DNA of 63,639 bases, from assembly GCA_028280815.1 (NCBI GenBank), contig JANQLC010000009.1:1-63639 (forward strand), read 5' to 3'. Origin of the DNA: Flavobacteriales bacterium (GTDB lineage: Bacteria > Bacteroidota > Bacteroidia > Flavobacteriales > JANQLC01). The position numbers and the translations under genes were made by a program. Below, one piece after another: positions 52,930 through 60,610 of this stretch (the first letter of the stretch is position 1; each line of letters opens with the position of its first letter). Under the pieces are notes generated by a model. The model was not told the origin of the DNA. It was given only the letters and a program-made list of their open reading frames with translations, and did no database searches.

Positions 52930-53493
52930 ATGCGATCGACGGTTACCAAAATTATAAAAAAAGGAAATACCTTGCTCGCAGAGCCCTTGTTGAATGAGGA
53001 TCCTTTTGCGCGTTCAGTCGTCTACCTGACCAGCCATGGCAGGGAGGGGACCCTAGGTTTTATTTTAAATCAGCCCACTGGATTGGTTTTGGGTGACTTG
53101 ATTTCGGATTTGGAAGTCGACTTGAAGATTTACCGGGGCGGGCCCGTGAAACCCTACCATTTATACTACGTACACAAGCGCGCTGATTTGATTGAAGATG
53201 CGACTCCCGTAGTGGGTGACATTTTTTTGGCTGGTGATTTTAGCCGGGTAAAAGCGCGGTTGTTAGATGGAAGTTTAAATGCGGAAAACATCAAGTTCTT
53301 TCTCGGTTGTTCCAGCTGGGGTAGCGAACAGCTCAAGGCTGAGCTCGGTAGAAGCGTATGGGTTATGCTCGATCGCTTTAATCCGAACTTGTTTTCCGAT
53401 TTTGAGCAAAACCTTTGGCGATCTGAGATGATCCGTTTGGGCGGGTCTCACCTCATTTGGGCTAATGCGCCTAGAAATCCAAATTGGAACTAA
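52930..53493 (+). CDS. YqgE/AlgH family protein (UPF0301)
   Basis: 187-residue conserved cytoplasmic protein of unknown biochemical role. LLAEPLLNEDPFARSVVYL, GTLGFILNQPTG, IYRGGPVKPYHLYYVH and FFLGCSSWGSEQL are family blocks. Divergent from the HTH-PdxH gene with only 27 bases between the two starts, so any operator there would touch both. Tail-to-tail four-base overlap with the aminotransferase gene. Confidence 0.88.
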   Translation: MRSTVTKIIKKGNTLLAEPLLNEDPFARSVVYLTSHGREGTLGFILNQPTGLVLGDLISDLEVDLKIYRGGPVKPYHLYYVHKRADLIEDATPVVGDIFLAGDFSRVKARLLDGSLNAENIKFFLGCSSWGSEQLKAELGRSVWVMLDRFNPNLFSDFEQNLWRSEMIRLGGSHLIWANAPRNPNWN

Positions 53494-54329
53494 AGGGCTG
53501 AGTTGAACCGATTCAACAGTTCTCTTGTCTTTTCCGTGCTGAAAACCTTTTTTCGGTAGCGGGTTACCGATGTGATCCCCGAGATGACGTTGGTGATGAA
53601 TACCTCTTCTGCCCGCATCAGTTCAAAGGGCGTGATGGGGCGTTCCACCACCTCAAGTAGGGCATTCTCTTTGACAAAGCGCAGCAAGTTCTTTCGGAAA
53701 ACCCCTTTGACGCATCCCTGTTCGGGGGCTGGCGTGCTCAGTTGGGTGCCTGAGATGAGAAATGAGTTGCCGTTAATCGCGCTCACGAGCTGTTTGGAGT
53801 CGTTGAGCAAAAGGCAATTGTCATAAGCGTTTTCCCGTGCAAAAACACCGGCCACCACATGTAAGGCGCGATTGGTATGCTTGATGTTATTCAGTGCGCT
53901 CTGCTGCACGTAAAAATCTGTAAAGAGTGCGACCTCGTATTTCTCATCTGAGATGGAATAGGTTGTATCGCTCAGGGGTTCGGCCTTAATGAGGTAGCCG
54001 ACACCCCCCTTTTCAGCCGTGTAAAGCCCTTTGGCTTCCCGAAAAAGCGTGATCCGCACCCGTGCACTCGGCCTGTCCAATACCTTCTCTATCTCCTGTT
54101 GCAGAAAATCCATCGTAAAGGACATGGGAATGCACATCCGAAGTACACGCATGCCCGCCATCATCCTAAAGTAGTGGTCTTCCCAAAAGCGGATTCGACC
54201 CGCTGCGATAGCGAGGGTATCAAAAATCGAATCGCCATATGCGAACCCCCGGTTGTCAAAGGGAAGTCCTTCGTCGGCTCGGCATAGCCGCCCGTTGTAA
54301 TTTACCATCGCCTTTGCGGGCTGATCCAC
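53490..54329 (-). CDS. Class IV PLP aminotransferase / aminodeoxychorismate lyase-like
   Basis: 279 residues of the fold-type IV family (branched-chain and D-amino acid transaminases, PabC). FDNRGFAYGDSIFDTL opens the domain, the Lys-containing segment is ALNNIKHTNRALHVVAG, and FLISGTQLSTPAPEQGCVKGVFR and EEVFITNVISGITSV follow. PabC (4-aminobenzoate for folate) is the favoured guess from size and type, but substrate is not certain. GTG at 54329 overlaps the stop of the upstream gene (TAGTG); ATG at 54308 is the alternative. Confidence 0.85.
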   Translation of the reverse strand: MDQPAKAMVNYNGRLCRADEGLPFDNRGFAYGDSIFDTLAIAAGRIRFWEDHYFRMMAGMRVLRMCIPMSFTMDFLQQEIEKVLDRPSARVRITLFREAKGLYTAEKGGVGYLIKAEPLSDTTYSISDEKYEVALFTDFYVQQSALNNIKHTNRALHVVAGVFARENAYDNCLLLNDSKQLVSAINGNSFLISGTQLSTPAPEQGCVKGVFRKNLLRFVKENALLEVVERPITPFELMRAEEVFITNVISGITSVTRYRKKVFSTEKTRELLNRFNSAL

Positions 54330-54712
54330 TAATGCCCAATGATTTGCTTCAATTCCCCAATCTGATTTTTCCAGAACAACTTCGACTCTTCCACTTCGTC
54401 TCCGACGGCAAAATCTGTAACGATGAGGGAAATATCCTTGGTCAACTCGTCTACCTCAATGGCAAACGCCCAGTAAAAATCTGTGCCCGCGTCACCTTCC
54501 CATTGAAACCGGATGTACTTCTCGTCCCGCTTCTCCAAGAGTTTTGCCCTTTCTGCTGCACCCTCCCAAGAAAAGGTAAAATACCCGTCCTCGGCATTTA
54601 CGTCATCGGCAAACCACTCACCCAAGCCCGAAGGCGTGGACAAATAACTGAATAGCAATCTCGGAGAGGCATAGAATACGAACTCCATTTCCAATTTCTC
54701 CTTCTCTGGCAT
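54329..54712 (-). CDS. START-like (SRPBCC/AHSA1-related) domain protein
   Basis: 127 residues conserved in Bacteroidota. EKLEMEFVFYASPRLLFSYLSTPSGLGEWFADDV and FTFSWEGAAERAKLLE match the Bacteroidota START-like family of unknown ligand. Operon with the class IV aminotransferase through a one-base stop/start overlap. A TACCTTGC box, a near match, lies on the minus strand near 54735. Confidence 0.82.
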   Translation of the reverse strand: MPEKEKLEMEFVFYASPRLLFSYLSTPSGLGEWFADDVNAEDGYFTFSWEGAAERAKLLEKRDEKYIRFQWEGDAGTDFYWAFAIEVDELTKDISLIVTDFAVGDEVEESKLFWKNQIGELKQIIGH

Positions 54713-54810
54713 TTTTGAAACTTTTCAACTCGGCAAGGTAGCCAATGGCGCTTGATTTTTAAAAATTTAATTTTCTTGGCCTCTGTTTTTGGATTCCGGT
54801 CCAACCGATT

Positions 54811-54818
54811 TATATTTG
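54811..54818 (+). promoter_or_regulatory. -7 promoter box for tRNA-Met
   Basis: TATATTTG; predicted start near 54825, five bases before the tRNA. Confidence 0.55.
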
Positions 54819-54829
54819 ACACCCCTTAT

Positions 54830-54903
54830 GGCGTGGTAGCTCAGCCGGTTAGAGCGTCGGATTCATAACCCGGAGGTCGGGGGTTCAAGTCCCCCCCACG
54901 CTA
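54830..54903 (+). tRNA. tRNA-Met (CAT), probably elongator
   Basis: Acceptor GGCGTGG/CCACGCT (last pair G1-T72 wobble), D-stem GCTC/GAGC, anticodon loop TTCATAA (CAT) on stem TCGGA/CCCGG with one A-C mismatch at 31-39, T-arm GGGGG TTCAAGT CCCCC, discriminator A. The regular D-stem and lack of a GGG/CCC anticodon stem favour elongator over initiator; an Ile2-type (lysidine) tRNA cannot be wholly excluded. No CCA encoded. Confidence 0.9.
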
Positions 54904-55017
54904 CGGCATTTAAAGGAATTGATCCCACTGCACTCGATTGAACAGCTCGGTGGCGTGCCCATTTTTGGATGTTTTCTCAGGACTCGAAGCGCTTACATGA
55001 GCGGGGTAGTTATGGCT

Positions 55018-56583
55018 TTACCCGTTCATCGAGATTAAGAACTCTTGGTTGGTCCTTGTGGAATGGATGCGATCGCGTAAAAACTCCATCGCTTCTACCG
55101 GATTCATATCAGCTAGGTACTTGCGCAAGATCCACATGCGCTGTAGGGTGACTTCATCTAAGAGTAAGTCGTCGCGGCGTGTCCCAGAGGAGACCAGATC
55201 GATGGCGGGAAAGATGCGTCGATTGGCGATTTTTCTATCCAATTGCAGCTCCATATTGCCGGTTCCTTTGAATTCTTCAAAGATGACTTCATCCATTTTT
55301 GAACCGGTGCCGATCAAGGCCGTGGCGATGATGCTGAGCGATCCGCCTCCTTCAATGTTACGAGCTGCCCCAAAAAATCGCTTGGGTTTGTGCAATGCAT
55401 TGGCATCGACGCCCCCGGATAGAACCTTTCCAGAAGCTGGGGATACGGTGTTGTAGGCGCGTGCCAAACGCGTGATGGAGTCTAATAGAATGACGACATC
55501 ATGACCGCTTTCTACCATTCGCTTTGATTTTTCTAAGACGAAGTTGGCTATTTTCACGTGTTCCTGGGCCTCTTTGTCAAAGGTTGAAGCGATTACCTCT
55601 CCCTTTACACTCCGCTGCATATCGGTTACCTCCTCGGGGCGCTCATTGATGAGCAGCATCATCAGATATACTTCGGGATGGTTGTCGGCTATTGTATTGG
55701 CGATGTCCTTGAGCAATGTCGTTTTGCCCGTCTTGGGCTGGGCTACAATCATCCCGCGTTGTCCTTTGCCCAAAGGGGAAAACAGGTCGATGATACGCGT
55801 AGATAGGGTGTTTTTGGCATCGACCAAATTGAATTTTTCATCTGGGAAAAGCGGTGTTAAGTGCTCAAAGGCGATTCGATCGCGAATAAAATCGGGCCTT
55901 CGGCCATTGATTTGTACCACCTTTACCAATGGAAAATACTTTTCGCCCTCTTTGGGCGGACGGACGATGCCCTCTAAGGTGTCTCCCGTTTTTAAACCAA
56001 AGAGGCGGATTTGTGATTGAGACAGGTAGATGTCATCGGGAGAGGATAGGTAGTTGTAGTCTGAAGAGCGCAAGAAGCCGTAGCCATCGGGTAAAACTTC
56101 TAAAACGCCTTCTGATTTTATAATACCCTCGAACTCGTAATCGTTATTCAGATAGGGGTTTTTATCTTCTTCGGCTTGTGCACGGGCTTCCTTCCTTTGC
56201 GGTTGGTTGAAGCGGTATTCTTTTTTTTGCCTTCTCTCGACGCTCGGATTTTCAACCTCCTGTTGCTGATCCCCCCTATCGGTATGCTGGACATCTGCGT
56301 TCTCCGATTGGTTGGATCGTCGGTCTAATTGTCGCGCCTTTTGCTGTGGGCTGGGTGGGTGGTTTTCTCGATGGTGCACAAAGGATTTAATCCGTTGGGT
56401 GCTGGGGCTTGATCGATCGCTTTTGGGACCTGCAAAGCGCTGTGGGTTAACGGCTTGGAAGTCCAGAATTCTGTAAATCAAGTCTTGCTTTTTCAGTTGA
56501 CTGATTTTGGTTAGCTTCAATTCCTTGGCTAAGTCGCGCAGTTCCGGTAGTTTCTTCGTCTTTAGTTTGCTTATATCGTACAT
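55018..56583 (-). CDS. rho: Transcription termination factor Rho
   Basis: Hexameric RNA helicase that ends transcription of untranslated RNA. N-terminal Rho_N ([30 protein letters not shown]) is followed by a polar, Gln/Arg/Glu-rich disordered insert (about residues 50-130), then the cold-shock RNA-binding domain ([13 protein letters not shown]), and the ATPase with Walker [30 protein letters not shown] and the Q/R-loops. About 521 residues. ATG at 56583 (MYDISKLK); a second ATG two codons upstream is possible. A promoter box 170 bases upstream predicts a long leader. Confidence 0.94.
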   Translation of the reverse strand: MYDISKLKTKKLPELRDLAKELKLTKISQLKKQDLIYRILDFQAVNPQRFAGPKSDRSSPSTQRIKSFVHHRENHPPSPQQKARQLDRRSNQSENADVQHTDRGDQQQEVENPSVERRQKKEYRFNQPQRKEARAQAEEDKNPYLNNDYEFEGIIKSEGVLEVLPDGYGFLRSSDYNYLSSPDDIYLSQSQIRLFGLKTGDTLEGIVRPPKEGEKYFPLVKVVQINGRRPDFIRDRIAFEHLTPLFPDEKFNLVDAKNTLSTRIIDLFSPLGKGQRGMIVAQPKTGKTTLLKDIANTIADNHPEVYLMMLLINERPEEVTDMQRSVKGEVIASTFDKEAQEHVKIANFVLEKSKRMVESGHDVVILLDSITRLARAYNTVSPASGKVLSGGVDANALHKPKRFFGAARNIEGGGSLSIIATALIGTGSKMDEVIFEEFKGTGNMELQLDRKIANRRIFPAIDLVSSGTRRDDLLLDEVTLQRMWILRKYLADMNPVEAMEFLRDRIHSTRTNQEFLISMNG

Positions 56584-57068
56584 GAGCATTTGTGTGAAAT
56601 TGGTTTCTTCAAAAGGAGTTATAAGCGTTGTTTCGCATTTGGATTTTTGAGTGGAGTCACGAGGGAGGAGTCCATGCGGTTCCGGGTGACCCCTTGTGCG
56701 ACAAGCATAGAAATAATTATTGGAATTAGAAAATGCGCTTGGTTTTGAGCTCAAATGTATAAAAAAATTACAACTCAAGGTATGCAGCCTGTATATCTAT
56801 CGCGGTTTGAATGGTTGGCAGGGAAGTGGCATGGGCTCGGGTTGTGGATTCCACACTGTTTTTGTCCTCGTCTTTGCTGCGACTTGCACGGGCATTTGTC
56901 GCGATCCTAAAATTGCAGCTCGTTTGGTTTTGCTCGGATTGCTATAAGTACTGGGGTGCATTTGACCGGCGAACCTGAGCGCTCCCATGAGGAGGTCGAA
57001 GGAGAGCCCGTAAAAGCTGTGGATCGAATCCGCCGGTGGGGTAAGACTTTGCACGGTTTGGTGATTTT
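56584..57068. other. rho leader and spacer, no gene seen
   Basis: 485 bases between rho and the phosphodiesterase gene. The part up to 56745 is the predicted untranslated rho leader. The rest shows no coding frame or RNA that I recognise. Confidence 0.5.
56752..56759 (-). promoter_or_regulatory. -7 promoter box for rho
   Basis: Minus-strand TACATTTG; predicted start near 56745, about 160 nt before the ATG. A long leader suits Rho autoregulation, known in other bacteria. Confidence 0.45.
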
Positions 57069-57560
57069 TTATCGCTGTAACTCGATGATGTGCATATTTT
57101 TTGCCGCGTCATTTTCAATTTCGAATTTCAGCATCGTCCGTACTTTGTGAAACCCCTGTTTGCCGATAGCACCTGGATTTAAGTGAAGCAGCTTTAATCT
57201 CTTATCAAACTGGACTTTTAAGATATGGCTGTGTCCGGTGACGAATAAGTCGGGTGGGTTTGCAGCTAACAGCGCGCTGATTTGGGCATCGTAGTGCCCG
57301 GGATAGCCTCCGATATGGGTGATCCAAATGTCCATGCCTTCCAACGCAAAGCGGTTGTGAAGCGGAAAGGCAGCGCGCATATCTCGGCCATCTATGTTGC
57401 CGTATACGGCGCGTAAGGGTTTGATCGCTTCCAGCGATTGGGCGACGGCCCAGCTGCCGATGTCGCCAGCGTGCCATATCTCATCGGCATCTCCTGCGTG
57501 CCTCGCCATTTCAGGGCCGAAATACCCATGTGTATCGGACAGCAGTAAAATCCTTTTCAT
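57069..57560 (-). CDS. YfcE/MJ0936-type metallophosphoesterase
   Basis: 163-residue calcineurin-like phosphoesterase. Metal-binding motifs: LLLSDTHGY (D-x-H), WHAGDIGS (GD), YGNIDGRD (GN-D), THIGGYPGH and FVTGHSHIL (GHxH). The family hydrolyses phosphodiesters; the natural substrate is unknown. ATG at 57560 (MKRILLLSDTHG) fits; the longer upstream frame overlaps the truA promoter and is rejected. Divergent from truA. Confidence 0.9.
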   Translation of the reverse strand: MKRILLLSDTHGYFGPEMARHAGDADEIWHAGDIGSWAVAQSLEAIKPLRAVYGNIDGRDMRAAFPLHNRFALEGMDIWITHIGGYPGHYDAQISALLAANPPDLFVTGHSHILKVQFDKRLKLLHLNPGAIGKQGFHKVRTMLKFEIENDAAKNMHIIELQR

Positions 57561-57578
57561 CGGAGCTCTCGGTTTGGT

Positions 57579-57586
57579 TATTTTTG
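57579..57586 (+). promoter_or_regulatory. -7 promoter box for truA
   Basis: TATTTTTG; predicted start near 57593, thirteen bases before the TTG start of truA. Confidence 0.45.
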
Positions 57587-57605
57587 CAGGTACAAAGGAA
57601 GGATT

Positions 57606-58358
57606 TTGAGATATTTTTTGCAATGTGCTTACCATGGAGCCCGCTATCACGGTTGGCAAGTTCAGCCTGGTGTGCTGACTGTACAGCAGGTTTTAAACGA
57701 AAGTCTATCCCAGTTGCTACGCCAGCCGATTGCAGTGGTGGGAGCGGGGCGAACCGATGCTGGGGTGCACGCACGTCAAATGGTAGCTCACTTCGATGGG
57801 GAATTGAGCTGCAGCAAACGGGATTTTCTGTATCGGATGAATGCGCTTTTGCCCCTTAGTGTCGCCATCCGATCTATTTGTGAAGTGCGCGATAAAGCCC
57901 ATGCGCGTTTTAGCGCACGCAGCCGTACGTATCGGTATTACATCACCCGGGAAAAAGATCCGTTTCAAGTTGAGACCGCATACCATTTGCAATCCGTGCG
58001 CTTGGATGTAGAGAAGATGAACCGAGCGGCTGAGGTGCTGTTGCGATGCGATGATTTTAGCAGTTTTTCCCGTTCGGGCAGCGATACAGCACCGCATTTG
58101 TGTGCCCTCACCCAGGCTTTTTGGCTTGAGACGGATAAGGGGTTGGTCTTTGAGGTGACGGCTAACCGCTTCCTGAGAAATATGGTGCGGGCTTTGGTAG
58201 GCACGTTGTTGGAGGTCGGCATGAACAAGCGCTCCGTTGCGGAGTTCGAGGAGGTGGTAGCTCGGAGAGACCGCCGACAAGCGGGCGTTTCGGCACCCGC
58301 ACAGGGGCTGTTTTTAGAGCGCATCCGCTATCCTGAGGAAATTTATGTACGGCGGTAA
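57606..58358 (+). CDS. truA: tRNA pseudouridine synthase A
   Basis: Makes pseudouridine at positions 38-40 of tRNA anticodon stems. Catalytic Asp51 is in GAGRTDAGVHARQ; YHGARYHGWQVQPG opens the protein, and SARSRTYRYYI, FSRSGSD and ANRFLRNMVRALVGTLLEVG follow. 250 residues. TTG start at 57606 (RYFLQCAYHGARYHGW) because no ATG precedes the first conserved strand. Overlaps the following ABC exporter gene by 14 bases. Confidence 0.93.
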   Translation: MRYFLQCAYHGARYHGWQVQPGVLTVQQVLNESLSQLLRQPIAVVGAGRTDAGVHARQMVAHFDGELSCSKRDFLYRMNALLPLSVAIRSICEVRDKAHARFSARSRTYRYYITREKDPFQVETAYHLQSVRLDVEKMNRAAEVLLRCDDFSSFSRSGSDTAPHLCALTQAFWLETDKGLVFEVTANRFLRNMVRALVGTLLEVGMNKRSVAEFEEVVARRDRRQAGVSAPAQGLFLERIRYPEEIYVRR

Positions 58359-60102
58359 GAAATACGATTTTAAAGCCCTGTTTCGCTTGTTGCGCTTCGC
58401 CAGTGACTATCGAAAGCAAATGCTGATCGGGCTAGGGCTCTCTGTACTCTTAGCGGTTTTGGATTCTGCACGCCCCTACTTGACAAAAATCGCGGTGGAT
58501 GATTACATCCTCCAAGCGAGGGCATCGGGCTTTTTGCTGCTCATGCTCATCATGACTGGCCTTTTGTTGGTGCAAGCCCTCTTTCAATACGCTTTTGCTT
58601 ATTTGGCCAACTGGCTCGGACAACGGGTCATCCGCGACTTGCGCGTCAAGCTGTTTGCCCATATGCTCTACTTTAGGTTAAAATATTTTGACGACACGCC
58701 CGTAGGCCTTTTGGTTACGCGTTCCGTCAATGACATCGAGACGATTGCCGTGATCTTTAGCGATGGCGTTTTGGTCGTCTTTGGCGATTTGCTGCGCTTG
58801 GTGGTTATCGTCGGCGTCATGTTGTATATGAACTGGCGGCTCTCCTTAGTGGTTTTTGCGATTTTTCCAGTTCTCTATTGGATTATGCGTTGGTTTCAGC
58901 GTGCGATCAAACGCGCCTATGAATCCATTCGCAGCGCGGTAGCGCGCTTGAATACATTTGTACAAGAACGTCTATCAGCCATGCATATCGTGCAGCTGTT
59001 TAACCGTGAGCAGGCGGAATACGAAAAGTTTAGCGCGATCAATGCAGGTCATCGCGATGCGCAGATTCGAATGGTCTTATACTTTTCTTTTTTCTTTCCC
59101 ATCATCAACTTGTTGGCATCCATTGCTTTGGGTCTGATCATTTGGTATGGGTGTGCACGAGCCGTTTTGGGAAAAGCCGTTTCCATTGGCGATATGGTTG
59201 CCTTTATAAGCTTCGTTCAACTCTTGTTTAGACCCATGCGCCAAATCGCCGATCGATTTAATACCATGCAAAATGGTTTGCTCAGCGCTGCACGCGTTTG
59301 GCGGATTATAGATTTGGATGAAACCCTGCCCAATCGGGGTACGCATGCTGTGGATAAAGCCTCGGGTGGGGTTTGCTTTCGGGATGTCCATTTCTCCTAC
59401 GTTGAGGGTGAACCGGTCTTGAAAGGGGTCACCTTTGAGGTGAGACCCGGTGAAACCCTCGCCATTGTCGGGGCTACCGGGTCGGGTAAATCGACGATCG
59501 CCAATTTGTTGTTGCGATTTTATGACGTTCAAAAGGGGAGTATCTCTATAGATGGTGTAGCATTGAAGGATTGGGATTTGAAAAACCTGCGCAAACACAT
59601 CGCCATCGTGTTACAAGATATCTTTCTCTTTTCGGACTCCATTTACCGCAATGTCGTCCTCGAGTTGGATGTGAGCTTGGAGCGCGTGGTTGAGGCGGCC
59701 CGTGAAATCGGGATACACGATTTCATAGCGGGTTTGCCCGGTGGTTATGGATACGACGTTAGAGAGCGGGGCGTAACGCTTTCGGTGGGACAGCGGCAAT
59801 TGCTATCGCTTTTGCGCGCTTATGTTTGCAATGCGTCTATTTTGATTCTGGATGAGGCCACTTCTTCCGTGGATCCCAACACAGAAGAGCGCGTGCAAAG
59901 GGCGATTGATCGAGTTGCCGAGGGGCGTACATCGATCATCATAGCCCATCGTTTGGCCAGCGTTCAAAATGCAGATAAGATCATGGTGATGCACGCGGGT
60001 AAGGTCGTGGAAACCGGTACACCCGGTGAGCTGCTTCACAAAAAAAACGGGGTGTATCGCAAGCTGTTTGAGACTCAGTTTGAATCGTTTAAAAAGACTT
60101 AG
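58345..60102 (+). CDS. ABC exporter (fused permease and ATPase)
   Basis: 585-residue half-transporter. Membrane domain of about six spans (MLIGLGLSVLLAVLDSARPYL, LLMLIMTGLLLVQALFQYAF and later ones), then ATPase with Walker A GATGSGKS, signature LSVGQRQLLSLLRA, Walker B ILILDEATSSVD and IAHRLASVQ. Closest in type to the multidrug/lipid exporters seen in pairs in other bacteria, but here a single gene coupled to truA. Substrate unknown. Confidence 0.9.
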   Translation: MYGGKKYDFKALFRLLRFASDYRKQMLIGLGLSVLLAVLDSARPYLTKIAVDDYILQARASGFLLLMLIMTGLLLVQALFQYAFAYLANWLGQRVIRDLRVKLFAHMLYFRLKYFDDTPVGLLVTRSVNDIETIAVIFSDGVLVVFGDLLRLVVIVGVMLYMNWRLSLVVFAIFPVLYWIMRWFQRAIKRAYESIRSAVARLNTFVQERLSAMHIVQLFNREQAEYEKFSAINAGHRDAQIRMVLYFSFFFPIINLLASIALGLIIWYGCARAVLGKAVSIGDMVAFISFVQLLFRPMRQIADRFNTMQNGLLSAARVWRIIDLDETLPNRGTHAVDKASGGVCFRDVHFSYVEGEPVLKGVTFEVRPGETLAIVGATGSGKSTIANLLLRFYDVQKGSISIDGVALKDWDLKNLRKHIAIVLQDIFLFSDSIYRNVVLELDVSLERVVEAAREIGIHDFIAGLPGGYGYDVRERGVTLSVGQRQLLSLLRAYVCNASILILDEATSSVDPNTEERVQRAIDRVAEGRTSIIIAHRLASVQNADKIMVMHAGKVVETGTPGELLHKKNGVYRKLFETQFESFKKT

Positions 60103-60479
60103 ACCTCAGAGAAGCGAGCACGAGAAATATAGCCTTTACAAAAAGGGAGGTCACACAAGAGATAAATTGTGTAAAAGGTGAGTTGCCCAAAAGAAGAGAC
60201 AGGTGAAAAGTCAGCCGTCCAAAAGAAAAATCGCATAAGGGTTGAGTTGCCCAAAAGAAGAGACAGGCGAAAGGTCGGCCGTCCAAAAGAAAAATCTCAT
60301 AATGAGGTGATTTACCCAAGGGGTGAGTCGTAAAAAGCCGTCATGCAGAAGGCGAGTCACACAGGAGATCAGTCGCCCAAGAGAGGGGTTATACAAGAGG
60401 TAAGCCCCAAAGAGATCGGTCGCGCAAAGATGACCACCGGCAGGGAGACCACCCGATTCCCAGGTTTTGTAAATTTGAT
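60103..60479. repeat. Tandem 64-bp repeats after the ABC exporter
   Basis: GAGTTGCCCAAAAGAAGAGA begins two adjacent units at 60180 and 60244 (64-bp period); within each, a related sub-unit GTC(A/G)GCCGTCCAAAAGAAAAA follows. Flanking sequence up to about 60440 contains weaker copies (GTCACACAAGAGAT, AGTCGCCCAAGAGAGG). Strongly purine-biased on the coding strand of the upstream gene. No gene is supported. Confidence 0.65.
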
Positions 60480-60490
60480 AAAAATAGATT

Positions 60491-60514
60491 ACCCCCTGTT
60501 TAACAGGGGTTTTT
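60491..60514 (+). promoter_or_regulatory. Palindrome 1 upstream of glnN, also terminator-like
   Basis: ACCCCCTG-TTTAA-CAGGGGTT, a 21-bp dyad centred near -93 of the predicted glnN start. Followed by Ts, so it could also be an intrinsic terminator for transcription arriving from the ABC exporter. Confidence 0.5.
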
Positions 60515-60515
60515 G

Positions 60516-60528
60516 AACTTTATAAGTT
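60516..60528. promoter_or_regulatory. AT-rich palindrome between the two glnN dyads
   Basis: AACTTTATAAGTT, a perfect 13-bp dyad around a central base. Confidence 0.3.
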
Positions 60529-60543
60529 TATTATTTTCGATAT

Positions 60544-60564
60544 ACCCCCTTTCAAATAGGGGGT
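60544..60564. promoter_or_regulatory. Palindrome 2 upstream of glnN, candidate operator
   Basis: ACCCCCT (60544-60550) and AGGGGGT (60558-60564) form a perfect seven-base dyad with a seven-base centre, covering the -33 region of the glnN promoter. It shares 15 of 21 bases with palindrome 1, 53 bp upstream. Confidence 0.5.
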
Positions 60565-60579
60565 GAGTTTGGTTTTTAT

Positions 60580-60587
60580 TATCTTTG
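60580..60587 (+). promoter_or_regulatory. -7 promoter box for glnN
   Basis: TATCTTTG; predicted start near 60594, leader about 17 nt. Confidence 0.55.
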
Positions 60588-60610
60588 CGACCTATTTAAT
60601 GAGATAAGCT

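Noticed and set aside
56584-56778. N-terminal extension of Rho
   Set aside because: The added residues are not Rho-like and the predicted transcript starts inside that stretch.
57560-57659. Longer start for the phosphoesterase
   Set aside because: Would overlap the divergent truA promoter and start; the metal-binding DTH motif lies right after the ATG at 57560.
60180-60303. CRISPR array
   Set aside because: Units are directly adjacent and imperfect, without unique spacers of constant length, and no cas genes are present.
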